64,000 nucleotides of DNA from Desulfurispirillum indicum S5 (GTDB lineage Bacteria; Chrysiogenota; Chrysiogenetes; Chrysiogenales; Chrysiogenaceae), in NCBI RefSeq assembly GCF_000177635.2, contig NC_014836.1, positions 353,501 through 417,500 on the forward strand. The letters run 5' to 3'. Of the stretch, positions 39,090-47,662 are shown piece after piece. Under the pieces are notes generated by a model. It was not told the origin of the DNA and searched no databases. It saw only the letters and a list, made by a program, of their open reading frames with translations. Numbering within the stretch: the stretch's first letter is position 1; every line of letters begins with the position of its first letter. The translations under genes were made by a program, and so were the position numbers.

Positions 39090-39404
39090 ATGAGCAAAAT
39101 ACTTGAACAACTCAGACAGCGACGCAAGGAGCTGGGGCTGACGCAGGCACAGATGATGCTGCGTGTCGGCATGTCCCGCCAGCAATACCAGCGGCTGGAG
39201 TCAAAGGGGAATCCGCGTCTCGATAATCTTGAGCTGCTCGCCAAGGGGCTGAAGCTTGAGCTGATGCTGATCCCACAGGAAAAGCTCTCAGCTGTGAAGG
39301 CCCTTCTTGAAGGTGGCGCAGAGCCTGGAGATTCTCCATCCGCCCAGGCAGAGGTGTCCGGTGGAGAAAATCCCTGGAAGGGCCTGCTGGAGGATGAAGA
39401 ATGA
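39090..39404 (+). CDS. hipB: HipB-like antitoxin, XRE-type DNA-binding protein
   Basis: The 104-residue protein has a helix-turn-helix at residues 8-60 (RRKELGLTQAQMMLRVGMSRQQYQRLESKGNPRLDNLELLAKGL). It would bind the HipA-like kinase and repress the operon. The ATG at 39090 is chosen over a GTG nine bases earlier because AGGG lies at a workable distance. Its stop overlaps the hipA start (ATGA), the normal antitoxin-toxin arrangement. Confidence 0.88.
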   Translation: MSKILEQLRQRRKELGLTQAQMMLRVGMSRQQYQRLESKGNPRLDNLELLAKGLKLELMLIPQEKLSAVKALLEGGAEPGDSPSAQAEVSGGENPWKGLLEDEE

Positions 39405-40672
39405 AAGCGGCTGAGCAGGTGCGCGTTCTTCAGTTGATGCTGCATGACACTCTGGTTGGGCATCTCGTTGGTTCCCAGGGAGGGCGCAACGCGCTGGTAT
39501 TCGATGAAGGATTTCGCAAGAACCCTCATCGCCCTACCCTCAGCTTGACCATCCATAGGGATTTTCCTGGTGCTGATAAACTGATCGGTGAGCCCTGGGT
39601 GCGCAACCAGCGGCTTCATCCCATACTGTCCAATTTGCTGCCGGAAGGGGCACTGCGTGAGCTTTTGGCTCAGGCGCTGAAAATTCATGTGGATAACGAA
39701 TTTGAGCTTTTTGCTCACCTGGGGCAGGACCTTCCCGGTGCCCTGGTGGCTACTGCCCTGGAGCCGGATCAGATTCCCGCCCATGTCCTTGACAGTTACC
39801 AGAACGCGGCTCCCATTTCCCTGGCGTCACCGCTGAGGCAGGGGCACTTCTCCCTCGCCGGTGTGCAGATGAAGTTTTCCATGCAGGAAAAGGATGGCCG
39901 CTACCGGCTTGCCCACAGCGGATGCCTGGGTGACTGGATTCTCAAAACACCCTCCACGCGTCACCGTGACGTCCCTCTGAATGAGTACAGCGCCATGACC
40001 CTGGCGAAGCACGCTGGGGTGAATATTCCCGATATCGCCCTGGTGCCCCTTGAAAAACTGGATACCCTGCCCCAGATCAACCTGCCCGCTGAACGCTTTG
40101 CCTTCGCCATTCGCCGCTTCGATCGTCATGACGGGCAGCGCATCCACATGGAGGACTTTGCCCAGGTTCTGGTGAAGTATCCCCATGAAAAGTATGGCTC
40201 TGCCAACTATGAGCAGATCGGCAAGGTGCTCTATCAGTACACGGGCGATGGGCTTGGGAATGTGCAGCAGTTTGCCCGCAGGCTGCTGGTGAATATTCTG
40301 CTGGCCAATGGCGATGCGCACCTGAAAAACTGGAGCCTGCTGTACGCCGATACGGTCACTCCTGAACTCTCCCCTGCTTACGACATGGTGACCACCAGCG
40401 TCTACATTCCCGACGAAAGCCAGTTTGCCTTGAATCTGGGTAAGACCAGGCAGTGGTATGATGTTGATTCTACCCACTTCGAAGCATGGGCCGGAAAAGC
40501 GGATATTCCATGGAAAGCCATCAGGCTTCATCTGGAAGATACCATGGAAAAGGCGCGATCACTCTGGCCCGATGCGCTCAGCGATTTACCCATGAATCAG
40601 GAGCACAAAGCTCAGCTCATTGCCCATTGGAAAAGGCTCCAGCCAGATTTTTGCATAGAAGCAGGCAGCTGA
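39401..40672 (+). CDS. hipA: HipA-like serine/threonine kinase toxin
   Basis: The 423-residue protein is a full-length HipA: an N-terminal subdomain, the SLAGVQMKFSM loop near residue 150, an ATP lysine in DWILKTPST, the FAIRRFDRH motif, a catalytic NGDAHLKNWSLLY near residue 306 and the metal-binding YDMVTTS. E. coli HipA phosphorylates glutamyl-tRNA synthetase and causes persistence. No inactivating change is visible. A dispersed hairpin repeat starts at its stop codon. Confidence 0.9.
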   Translation: MKAAEQVRVLQLMLHDTLVGHLVGSQGGRNALVFDEGFRKNPHRPTLSLTIHRDFPGADKLIGEPWVRNQRLHPILSNLLPEGALRELLAQALKIHVDNEFELFAHLGQDLPGALVATALEPDQIPAHVLDSYQNAAPISLASPLRQGHFSLAGVQMKFSMQEKDGRYRLAHSGCLGDWILKTPSTRHRDVPLNEYSAMTLAKHAGVNIPDIALVPLEKLDTLPQINLPAERFAFAIRRFDRHDGQRIHMEDFAQVLVKYPHEKYGSANYEQIGKVLYQYTGDGLGNVQQFARRLLVNILLANGDAHLKNWSLLYADTVTPELSPAYDMVTTSVYIPDESQFALNLGKTRQWYDVDSTHFEAWAGKADIPWKAIRLHLEDTMEKARSLWPDALSDLPMNQEHKAQLIAHWKRLQPDFCIEAGS

Positions 40673-40776
40673 AAATTCTCCATCTGTGGTGTTGCTTGTC
40701 AGTGCAACGTACGGGGAGTACGTTGCAATTCTCGCTCTGTGGGCGCCTTGCACCTGGAGGCTTTTATTTGCCCGCT
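40671..40776 (+). repeat. dispersed hairpin repeat, copy A
   Basis: This stretch shares its ends with 41912-42016: CATCTGTGGTGTTGC (40681-40695) and GCGCCTTGCACCTG (40743-40756) lie 62 bases apart, against 60 in copy B. Between them is a perfect 9-bp hairpin (40704-40712 with 40718-40726, loop GGGGA). The stem differs in sequence from that of copy B, while the flanks are kept. It fills the gap between hipA and the Gate-domain gene. Confidence 0.6.
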
Positions 40777-40810
40777 TGTATTGAGGTACTTCCGAGGAGG
40801 AGCCAATACC

Positions 40811-41902
40811 GTGGCTCTTGTTTTTTCCACTGACTGGAGTATAAGGGGAGTCCAAAATACCGTGAAGGAAATCGGTGCCAGAATGACTCACCACTATCCC
40901 GTTGCCTTTTCCCTGCTTGCCAGAGGCATAGCGAATATCTTCAAGGACACCATTCGCATCAGTATGGTGCTCTTTCGTATTCTGATTCCCATTGTGATCA
41001 TCATCAAGATCCTGGAGGAGCTGGGTCTGATTGCCGTGATCGGCTCGGTGCTGGCTCCCCTGATGTCGTTGGCCGGATTGCCGGGCAGCATGGGCATTGT
41101 GCTGGCTACGGCCATATTCACCAATATCTACGGTGGCATGGTGGCCTTTGCGGCTATTTTCGCGTCGGAGCAGCTGACGGTAGCCCAGGTGACGGTGATT
41201 GCCACCATGATGCTGGTGGCCCATAACTTCCCCATCGAGCTGGCGGTGGCACGCAAGGCTGGCATGCGGGTGGGAGTGGCTTTTGGCGTGCGCATGGTGG
41301 GGGCATTTGTGCTTGGGGCCGTCCTGTACCACACCTACCGACTGGGAGACTGGCTGCAGCAGGAGGCGGTGCTGCTGTGGCGTCCGCCCTATGAGAATCC
41401 CACCCTGGTGCAGTGGGCGCTGGGAGAAGTGCAGAAGCTGCTGATCATCTTCGTGATTATCTTTGCGTTGCTGCTGGTGCTGAAAATCCTGGAGCGTCTT
41501 GGGGTCAATGAATTCCTGAAATGGGCGCTGCGCCCACTATTGGGGCGAATGGGTATCGGGCCGGAGGCCACCAACATCACCCTGGTGGGTATGATGCTGG
41601 GGCTGGCCTACGGCGGGGGGTTGATCATCCGTGAAGCCCAGTCAGGGAATATTCCCCACCGGGATATCTTTGCTTCCCTGACCCTCATGGGTCTGACCCA
41701 CAGCCTGATTGAGGACACCCTGCTGATGATGCTTATTGGTGGTCATTTTTCCGGGCTTTTCTGGGGAAGGCTGCTCTTTTCTCTGGTGGCGGTCTACCTG
41801 ATCATGCGCCTGCTCAGCCGGGTTCCCGATCACACCTTCTACCGTTTTGCCTTTCATCCCGCCAGGCGGGAGGATGGCGGGGTACAGGAGCCACAGCGCT
41901 GA
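40811..41902 (+). CDS. Gate-domain (nucleoside recognition) membrane protein
   Basis: The 363-residue protein has about nine membrane helices in two halves, each with a Gate/nucleoside-recognition block (PGSMGIVLATAIFTNIYGGMVAF; LVGMMLGLAYGGGLIIREAQSG, LTLMGLTHSLIEDTLLMMLIG). Related proteins include SpmA/SpmB and transport subunits, but most have no known substrate. The GTG at 40811 follows AGGAGG by ten bases and leaves the upstream repeat untranslated; the ATG at 40883 is the alternative. Repeat copies flank the gene on both sides. Confidence 0.75.
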   Translation: MALVFSTDWSIRGVQNTVKEIGARMTHHYPVAFSLLARGIANIFKDTIRISMVLFRILIPIVIIIKILEELGLIAVIGSVLAPLMSLAGLPGSMGIVLATAIFTNIYGGMVAFAAIFASEQLTVAQVTVIATMMLVAHNFPIELAVARKAGMRVGVAFGVRMVGAFVLGAVLYHTYRLGDWLQQEAVLLWRPPYENPTLVQWALGEVQKLLIIFVIIFALLLVLKILERLGVNEFLKWALRPLLGRMGIGPEATNITLVGMMLGLAYGGGLIIREAQSGNIPHRDIFASLTLMGLTHSLIEDTLLMMLIGGHFSGLFWGRLLFSLVAVYLIMRLLSRVPDHTFYRFAFHPARREDGGVQEPQR

Positions 41903-41911
41903 GAGGCTGCA

Positions 41912-42016
41912 GAAAAACCCTCATCTGCGGCGTTGCCCGCCGTCGTGAAGCACGGCGGCGGGCGCTTTCTTCGCTCCGCCAGCGCCTTGCGCCTGAGCAT
42001 TTTTCAATTGCCTGCT
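41912..42016 (+). repeat. dispersed hairpin repeat, copy B
   Basis: The flanks CATCTGCGGCGTTGC (41922-41936) and GCGCCTTGCGCCTG (41982-41995) match copy A at 13 of 15 and 13 of 14 positions. The inner stem here is GCCCGCCG (41935-41942) with CGGCGGGC (41956-41963), different from copy A but in a similar place. It lies between two convergent genes. Confidence 0.6.
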
Positions 42017-42037
42017 GCTGTGCGCTATTTCGAGCTG

Positions 42038-42763
42038 CTAGGCTTCCAGAGCCTCCATGGGAACTTCCATACACAGAATCCTGGTGGCGCTGGATGCCTG
42101 CAGCATCACCGTGGATTCGGCGCTGATACCCATTCCATCACGCTTCGTCAGAGCTTCGCCGTGGGCTTTGACATTTCCCTCCAGCACAAACAGGTACAGT
42201 CCGGAATGTTTCCCGTGCAGATGGTAGATTGCCGATGTGTTGGCCTGCAGGTCGATCATGGAGAACCAGGCCTGCTGGTTGATCACCAGGGATTCTTCGC
42301 GGCCATCGGGTGAAACCAGCAGTTGAAAGCGGTTATGGCGGCGGGCGGGGTCAAAGGCCTTCTGGAAGTAGCGTGGCTCTGTATTCTTGGTGGCCGGATA
42401 GACCCAGATTTGCAGGAAAGCGACGCTCTCGTGGTCAGAGGCGTTGTACTCGGAGTGGGAAACGCCGCTGCCCGCTGACATCAGCTGAATCTCTCCGGCT
42501 GGTATTACCGTATTGTGGCCCATGCTGTCGGCGTGGCGGAGGGCCCCTTGCAGCGGGATGGAAATGATTTCCATATTACGGTGGGGGTGGGTGTCAAAAC
42601 CCTTGCCCGGAGCCACGATATCATCGTTGATCACACGCAGCAGGCCAAAGCCCATGCGCTCAGGATCGTGGTAGTCGGCAAAGCTGAAGGTATGCCTGCT
42701 CAGGAGCCAGCCATGGTCGGCAGTGCCCCGTGTTTCGGCGCGGTGGATCGTGATAGGTGCCAT
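42038..42763 (-). CDS. pirin family protein (bicupin)
   Basis: The 241-residue product has the pirin N-terminal cupin with metal ligands (FDTHPHRNMEIIS near residue 57; SVSHSEYNAS and the following glutamate) and a degenerate C-terminal cupin. The opening RGTADHGWLLSRHTFSFADYHDP is typical of the YhhW/quercetinase-like group. Some members are iron-dependent quercetin dioxygenases; the physiological substrate is unknown. It is divergent from arsR with a gap of 148 bases. Confidence 0.9.
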   Translation of the reverse strand: MAPITIHRAETRGTADHGWLLSRHTFSFADYHDPERMGFGLLRVINDDIVAPGKGFDTHPHRNMEIISIPLQGALRHADSMGHNTVIPAGEIQLMSAGSGVSHSEYNASDHESVAFLQIWVYPATKNTEPRYFQKAFDPARRHNRFQLLVSPDGREESLVINQQAWFSMIDLQANTSAIYHLHGKHSGLYLFVLEGNVKAHGEALTKRDGMGISAESTVMLQASSATRILCMEVPMEALEA

Positions 42764-42849
42764 GATGTGTGCCTCCTGTGAAATTTCAGCTGTCTGGAGA
42801 CACTATAGCAGTAATCAGGAATATGTTGAAATAGCCTCTGTCTCTTTCC

Positions 42850-42896
42850 TTGACAGTTCCCGGTGATGGGCGTATACGTTTCGTCAAATAGCGAAA
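42850..42896 (+). promoter_or_regulatory. ars operon promoter with inverted-repeat operator
   Basis: A consensus TTGACA (42850-42855) and TATACG (42873-42878) are exactly 17 bases apart. Directly after the -10 hexamer is the inverted repeat TTTCG-N8-CGAAA (42879-42883 with 42892-42896), well placed for ArsR. AAGGAG follows just before the arsR GTG start. Confidence 0.75.
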
Positions 42897-42911
42897 TATC
42901 AAGGAGCCCCT

Positions 42912-43334
42912 GTGGAACAAACCCTGGACACCCTCAAAGCGCTTTCCGACGCCAGTCGCATGCGCGTTATCCTGGCGTTGTGCTCCCATGATGAGCTGTG
43001 TGCCTGCCAGCTGATTGAAATGCTGGACCTGGCCGCCGCCACTGTTTCCCGGCACATGGCTATTCTGCAGGAGGCCAATCTGGTGCGCAGTCGGCGCGAC
43101 GGGCGTTGGATGTATTATGCCATATCAGAGTCTTTTCCTTCGCTCCTTCACCACTGGCTCCAGGGGAGCACTCATGATTCTCCGCTGATTGAGGCTGACC
43201 GGCAGAAGCTGCGCAGGATTGTGCAGTGCGATCGCGCTGAGCTGTTCCGTGCCCAGGAGGCGCGCCGCAAGTGCTGCGAACAGCCTGAACCCTCAACCAA
43301 AGCACCTCACGCAACACAAGGAACTCACCAATGA
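42912..43334 (+). CDS. arsR: arsenical-responsive repressor ArsR
   Basis: The 140-residue winged-helix repressor carries two cysteines in [13 protein letters not shown] near residues 32-34, equivalent to the ELCVCDL arsenite site of classical ArsR, and a DNA-recognition helix ([23 protein letters not shown]). A further CC pair lies near residue 117 (RRKCCEQP). The start is GTG at 42912 behind AAGGAG. Its stop overlaps the acr3 ATG. Arsenite binding should release the operator just upstream. Confidence 0.92.
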   Translation: MEQTLDTLKALSDASRMRVILALCSHDELCACQLIEMLDLAAATVSRHMAILQEANLVRSRRDGRWMYYAISESFPSLLHHWLQGSTHDSPLIEADRQKLRRIVQCDRAELFRAQEARRKCCEQPEPSTKAPHATQGTHQ

Positions 43335-44437
43335 AGAACTGTCCGGCGCAACCCCGCGTCAGCCACCGCATGACCTTTCTCGATCGCTATCTGACCCTGT
43401 GGATTTTTCTGGCCATGGCGGTGGGAGTGGGTCTTGGCTCCCTCTTTCCCGCTGGTATTGCCGCTTTTAATGAAGCTCTGACGGTGTGGGAACACACCAA
43501 CCTGCTGATTGCGGTCGGCTTGATCCTGATGATGTATCCGCCTCTGGCCAAGGTGAAGTATGGCCTTATGCCCAAGGTCTTTGCCGACTATCGCGTCCTG
43601 GGGCTGTCATTCTTCCAGAACTGGGTGGCGGGGCCGCTGCTGATGTTTGCGCTGGCGGTGGGTTTCTTTGGATTTCTCGCTCCGGCCGTGCTGGGCCCCG
43701 ACCCGCGCTGGGGATATTACATGGTGGGGCTGATTCTGGTGGGCATTGCCCGCTGCATCGCCATGGTGCTGGTGTGGAACCAGCTGGCCCGTGGCAGCAG
43801 CGAATACGCCGCCGGGCTGGTGGCCATTAACAGCCTCTTCCAGATCGTCACCTTCAGCCTCTACGCCTGGATTTTCGTCACCGTGCTGCCACCCCTGTTC
43901 GGTCTGGAGGGCATGGTGGTGGATGTGAGCATCGGGGATATCTTTGTCAGCGTCATGATCTACCTGGGTATTCCCTTTGCCGCCGGTATCCTCAGCCGGA
44001 TACTGCTGGTGCCAGCCAAAGGAGAAGAGTGGTACGAGAAGAAATTTATCCCCACCATTTCCCCCATCACCCTGGTGGCCCTGCTCTTCACCATCGTGGT
44101 CATGTTCAGCACCCAGGGGCAGCAGATCCTGCAGCGTCCCCTGGACGTAATGTGGATTGCCCTTCCCCTGATGCTGTACTTCGCCTTCATGTTTCTCATC
44201 AGCTTCTTTATGGCCATGAAGCTGGGGGCCGACTATCCCCGCACCACTTCCCTGGCCTTCACCGCCTCCGGTAACAACTTTGAACTGGCCATCGCCGTAG
44301 CCATCGCCGTTTTCGGTATCGGCTCACCCATCGCCTTTGCCACGGTCATCGGGCCACTGGTGGAGGTACCGGTGCTGATCGGTCTGGTGCACGTGAGCCT
44401 TTATTTCAAACGTAAATTCTTCGGAGAAACGCCATGA
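43331..44437 (+). CDS. acr3: arsenite efflux permease Acr3
   Basis: The 368-residue protein has ten membrane segments and the Acr3 signatures: [19 protein letters not shown], the essential cysteine C142 in [22 protein letters not shown], and the glutamate in [13 protein letters not shown] near the C-terminus. It expels arsenite using the proton gradient. Its ATG overlaps the arsR stop and its stop overlaps arsC. An ATG 39 bases inside could be the true start. Confidence 0.94.
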   Translation: MKNCPAQPRVSHRMTFLDRYLTLWIFLAMAVGVGLGSLFPAGIAAFNEALTVWEHTNLLIAVGLILMMYPPLAKVKYGLMPKVFADYRVLGLSFFQNWVAGPLLMFALAVGFFGFLAPAVLGPDPRWGYYMVGLILVGIARCIAMVLVWNQLARGSSEYAAGLVAINSLFQIVTFSLYAWIFVTVLPPLFGLEGMVVDVSIGDIFVSVMIYLGIPFAAGILSRILLVPAKGEEWYEKKFIPTISPITLVALLFTIVVMFSTQGQQILQRPLDVMWIALPLMLYFAFMFLISFFMAMKLGADYPRTTSLAFTASGNNFELAIAVAIAVFGIGSPIAFATVIGPLVEVPVLIGLVHVSLYFKRKFFGETP

Positions 44438-44871
44438 AAACCCGTGTTGGCTTTATCTGTGTGCACAACTCCTGCCGCTCCCAGATGGCGGAGGCCCTGG
44501 GTACGCTGCTGGCAGCCGATGTCTTTGAATCCTATTCCGCCGGAACCCATGTGAAACCGGCAATCAATGCCGATGCCGTGCGTATTATCCGTGAACTCTA
44601 TGGCGTGGATATGGCCAGAACCCAGCGCTCTAAGCTGCTCGGCGATATCCCTGAGCTGGATATTGTCATCACCATGGGCTGTAATGTGGACTGCCCCATG
44701 CTGCCCTGCAAACACCGGGAGGACTGGGGGCTGGATGATCCGACGGGGCAGAGTGATGAAGTGTTTGTGCAGACGGCCCGCACCATCGAAGCCAAGGTGC
44801 GGGAGCTGGCACGACGGATAGAGGCAGGCGAGTTCAAGAAGGAGCATTCGGTGAAGTGCCCCGAAATATGA
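44434..44871 (+). CDS. arsC: arsenate reductase ArsC, low-molecular-weight phosphatase type
   Basis: The 145-residue cytoplasmic enzyme reduces arsenate to arsenite for export. The CX5R phosphatase loop is C9-VHNSC-R15. Further cysteines C83, C87 and C92 lie in [22 protein letters not shown] and would relay the disulfide to thioredoxin. The cysteine spacing differs from S. aureus ArsC (C82/C89), so the exact relay is uncertain. It overlaps acr3 by four bases. Confidence 0.94.
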   Translation: MKTRVGFICVHNSCRSQMAEALGTLLAADVFESYSAGTHVKPAINADAVRIIRELYGVDMARTQRSKLLGDIPELDIVITMGCNVDCPMLPCKHREDWGLDDPTGQSDEVFVQTARTIEAKVRELARRIEAGEFKKEHSVKCPEI

Positions 44872-44883
44872 AAGGGAATCAAT

Positions 44884-46197
44884 ATGGTGTCCTGGAAAGA
44901 GGAGTGGAAACCCCTGTTGCTGATCGTGGCCAGTTTTCTGGTCATCGTCACACTCCCCCTGGAGTGGATGCAGCAGGGACAGCGTCTGGAAAATGCTCTC
45001 TGGGAGTCCCTGTATCTGCTTCGCTGGTATGCCCAGGAACACGTTATTCTCTGTCTGATCCCGGCGTTTTTTATTGCGGGAGCCCTGGCGGCTTTTCTCA
45101 ATCAGGGGGCCATTCTCAAATTCTTTGGTGCCCAGGCCAGCAAGTGGCTCTCCTACTCAGTGGCCTCGGTTGCGGGAACCCTGCTGGCAGTATGCTCCTG
45201 TACGGTACTGCCCCTTTTTGCAGGTATCTATCGCATGGGAGCCGGGCTGGGGCCTGCCACGGCCTTTCTCTATGCCAGTCCGGCCATAAATGTTATGGCC
45301 ATTGTGCTCACCGCCCGGGTATTGGGTTTTGAGATGGGTGTGGCCCGCGCCGTGGGCGCCATCGGATTCAGTGTTCTTATCGGCTTGTGTATGCATGTTA
45401 TTTTCCACAGGGAAGAGCAGAAAAAAAAGGCCATTCAGGCCCAGTTACCTGAAGCCGAAGCAAGTCGCCCCCTGGGGCAGAGCGCCCTCTTCTTTGGCGC
45501 CATGGTGGGCATACTGATCTTCGCCAACTGGACAGAGCCCGCTTCGGGCACGGGCATGACAGCCCTTATTTTCTCGTTGAAGTGGCTCATCACCACGGCA
45601 CTGGCCATATTGCTCGGCATCGTCATGGTTCGCTGGTTTGGTTTTCGCTGGCAGTACCTGGCCATGATTGCCCTCCTGGGAGCCTTCGCCTTTGCCCTTT
45701 TTCCCCAGGTGCCCCTGGTACCCTTTACCGTGGTGGTGGTTGCTCTTTCGTGGTTTCTCAGCCGCCAGGAAGGGGAGATGGGCACCTGGATACAGACTGC
45801 CTGGGATTTTACCAAACAGATCATGCCCCTGCTCTTTTTCGGCATCCTCATTGCCGGAGCTCTGCTGGGGCGCCCCGGGCAGGAAGCTCTGATCCCCTCC
45901 CACTGGATAACCAGCGTGGTGGGCGATAACTCCTTCCAGGCAAATTTTCTGGCAGCCGTGGCTGGGGCTTTCATGTACTTTGCCACCTTGACGGAAATCC
46001 CCATCTTACAAGGGCTGATGGGCAGTGGCATGCACAAGGGGCCAGCTCTGGCCTTGCTGCTGGCCGGCCCAGCATTATCCCTGCCCAATATGCTGGTTAT
46101 CAGAAGTATTCTGGGAACCTACAAGACCATGGTGTTCGTGGTGCTGGTGGTGCTTATGGCCACACTCAGTGGCATGATGTATGGGTATATATTCTGA
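44884..46197 (+). CDS. ArsP/UPF0718-type permease
   Basis: The 437-residue membrane protein has two permease halves. The first carries the CSC motif (LLAVCSCTVLPLFAGIYRMGAGLGPATAFLYASPAINV, about residues 97-135), typical of the ArsP_1/DUF318 family; some members export methylarsenite. A charged loop (HREEQKKKAIQAQLPEAEASR) separates the halves near residue 180. The second half has GAFMYFATLTEIPILQGLM and GPALSLPNML. It is 12 bases after arsC and, with the next thioredoxin-like gene, forms a pair common in ars operons. Confidence 0.85.
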   Translation: MVSWKEEWKPLLLIVASFLVIVTLPLEWMQQGQRLENALWESLYLLRWYAQEHVILCLIPAFFIAGALAAFLNQGAILKFFGAQASKWLSYSVASVAGTLLAVCSCTVLPLFAGIYRMGAGLGPATAFLYASPAINVMAIVLTARVLGFEMGVARAVGAIGFSVLIGLCMHVIFHREEQKKKAIQAQLPEAEASRPLGQSALFFGAMVGILIFANWTEPASGTGMTALIFSLKWLITTALAILLGIVMVRWFGFRWQYLAMIALLGAFAFALFPQVPLVPFTVVVVALSWFLSRQEGEMGTWIQTAWDFTKQIMPLLFFGILIAGALLGRPGQEALIPSHWITSVVGDNSFQANFLAAVAGAFMYFATLTEIPILQGLMGSGMHKGPALALLLAGPALSLPNMLVIRSILGTYKTMVFVVLVVLMATLSGMMYGYIF

Positions 46198-46213
46198 CTT
46201 TCGGGAGGCTAGG

Positions 46214-46447
46214 ATGAAAAAACTGCAGATTCTCGGTACCGGCTGCGCCAAATGCCGACAACTCACCGCGAACGCCCAGAAGGCCATTGAGGAAAGTGGT
46301 GCCGATTATGAGCTGGAAAAGATCACTGACATCAATGAAATCGTCAAGATGGGCGTCATGATGACCCCCGGCGTTGCTATTGATGGTGAGCTGAAATCGA
46401 CGGGAAAACTGTTGAGTCCGGCGGATATCAAGAAGCTGCTGGTGTGA
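46214..46447 (+). CDS. small thioredoxin-like protein with CxxC
   Basis: The 77-residue protein (MKKLQILGTGCAKCRQLTANAQKA; MMTPGVAIDGELKSTGKLLS) has the redox-active CAKC site at residues 11-14 and the cis-proline loop TPGV, matching redox-active disulfide protein 2. It probably keeps the permease or ArsC reduced, or carries arsenite. The ATG at 46214 has a GGAGGCTAGG site. It is the last gene of the ars operon. Confidence 0.9.
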   Translation: MKKLQILGTGCAKCRQLTANAQKAIEESGADYELEKITDINEIVKMGVMMTPGVAIDGELKSTGKLLSPADIKKLLV

Positions 46448-46455
46448 CACGAAAA

Positions 46456-46483
46456 GCCGATGCCTTGTTGCCTGGGCATCGGC
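46456..46483. terminator. bidirectional terminator between the ars and arsenic-sensing operons
   Basis: A perfect 9-bp stem (46456-46464 with 46475-46483) lies in the 61-base gap between convergent genes. The minus-strand side is followed by TTTT, so it best fits the leftward operon; it may also stop ars transcripts. Confidence 0.65.
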
Positions 46484-46508
46484 GTTCGCAAGTGACACAG
46501 ACGCACCT

Positions 46509-46991
46509 TCACTCAGGCTGGGGCTCTCGGTTCAGGCGCAATACTTCATAATACTCCCTGGCGGTATCTCCTCGGAGCGTCTTCATCATGCCCAGCATCC
46601 CATCGGTCAGGTAACGCGCCTCAAAGCCGTTGAGGACCAGGTAAAGCCTGGCTATGGCTGCCCGGTCGTAAATGGGACACATGGTGATGACAAGTTTGTC
46701 GCGGTCCAGCTCGTCGAGCCTCTGGGGGAGCTCATTGAGGGGAATATGCTTGGCGAAGGAAATGGAGTACATGGCGTGCTCCTCGTGAAACCTTATGTCA
46801 AGGAGCTGCGCACGGCCTTCCTCAAGGAGAAGGAGGCTCTCGAAGGAATCGATCTTCATGGCTCGACGCTCATGGTAATCAAAGGTTTCAAGATATTTTC
46901 CCAGGTTGTTGTTGTCAGGAAGCTGCTCACTGCAGGCGAAGAGCGGGAACAGGGTCAGGGCAAGCAGTGCAGAAAGAAGAGGGCGGGTCAT
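46509..46991 (-). CDS. lipoprotein with rhodanese domain
   Basis: The 160-residue product begins with a lipoprotein signal (MTRPLLSALLALTLFPLFAC, C20 as lipid site) and continues as a rhodanese domain with LLDIRFHEEHAM and the active loop C105-PIYD-R110. It should act in the periplasm or outer face, moving sulfane sulfur or binding oxyanions. Its ATG overlaps the response regulator stop by four bases, so it belongs to the sensor operon, an unusual place for a rhodanese. Confidence 0.85.
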   Translation of the reverse strand: MTRPLLSALLALTLFPLFACSEQLPDNNNLGKYLETFDYHERRAMKIDSFESLLLLEEGRAQLLDIRFHEEHAMYSISFAKHIPLNELPQRLDELDRDKLVITMCPIYDRAAIARLYLVLNGFEARYLTDGMLGMMKTLRGDTAREYYEVLRLNREPQPE

Positions 46992-47662
46992 GAGAGCTCC
47001 TTATGCTGGTGTCCGGTAATCAGCCCGTGTGCCAGGGCGTACCGTACCAGTTCTGACCGTTTTTTGGTTCCCAGAGACTCCATGATATTGGCTTTGTGGG
47101 TCTCGATGGTCTTGATGCTGATTCCAAGCTGATCAGCCACCTCCTGCTGGGTGTAACCCAGGGCGATGAGCTGGAGTACCTCTGTCTCGCGCTTACTGAG
47201 GGACGCTTTGGGCGGTGCTGCCTCAATCGTGTGGCCCGAGAGCTTCCGGCTTTTCTGGCGGGCGATATTTTCCATCAGCCCTCGCTGCAGGACAAACTCG
47301 CCCCGCTTGACGGCCCGGATGGCATTGATGAGCTCAGTGTCCGCCGCATTTTTCAGGATATAGCCGGCGGCACCAATATGCAGCACGCGCCCTACGTATT
47401 CAGGCTCATCGTGCATGGTGAGGAAGAGGATTTTCACCAGGCCGTGTTTGCGCAGGATGTCTTCGGCCAGCTCCATGCCGTTTTTGTCGGGCAGGTTGAT
47501 GTCCAGAATGATGACATCGGGTTTGCTGCTCTTGAGAATTTCCATGGCTTCGGCAGCGGTAGCGGCTTCAGCGACGATCTCCATGTCATCCTGGGCGCCC
47601 AGCAGCATGGCAAGCCCGCTGCGCAGGACAATATGGTCATCAACGATCAGTATTTTTATCAT
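46988..47662 (-). CDS. NarL/FixJ-type response regulator, candidate arsenate-respiration regulator
   Basis: The 224-residue protein has a receiver domain ([19 protein letters not shown], phosphoryl site D54 in VIILDINLPDKNG) and a LuxR-type helix-turn-helix near residues 155-215 (LSKRETEVLQLIALGYTQQEVADQLGISIKTIETH). The ATG at 47662 has GAGGAG upstream and lies 23 bases inside the kinase gene. It is the natural partner of that kinase. Divergent orientation to arrA makes arrAB a likely target. Confidence 0.9.
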   Translation of the reverse strand: MIKILIVDDHIVLRSGLAMLLGAQDDMEIVAEAATAAEAMEILKSSKPDVIILDINLPDKNGMELAEDILRKHGLVKILFLTMHDEPEYVGRVLHIGAAGYILKNAADTELINAIRAVKRGEFVLQRGLMENIARQKSRKLSGHTIEAAPPKASLSKRETEVLQLIALGYTQQEVADQLGISIKTIETHKANIMESLGTKKRSELVRYALAHGLITGHQHKELS

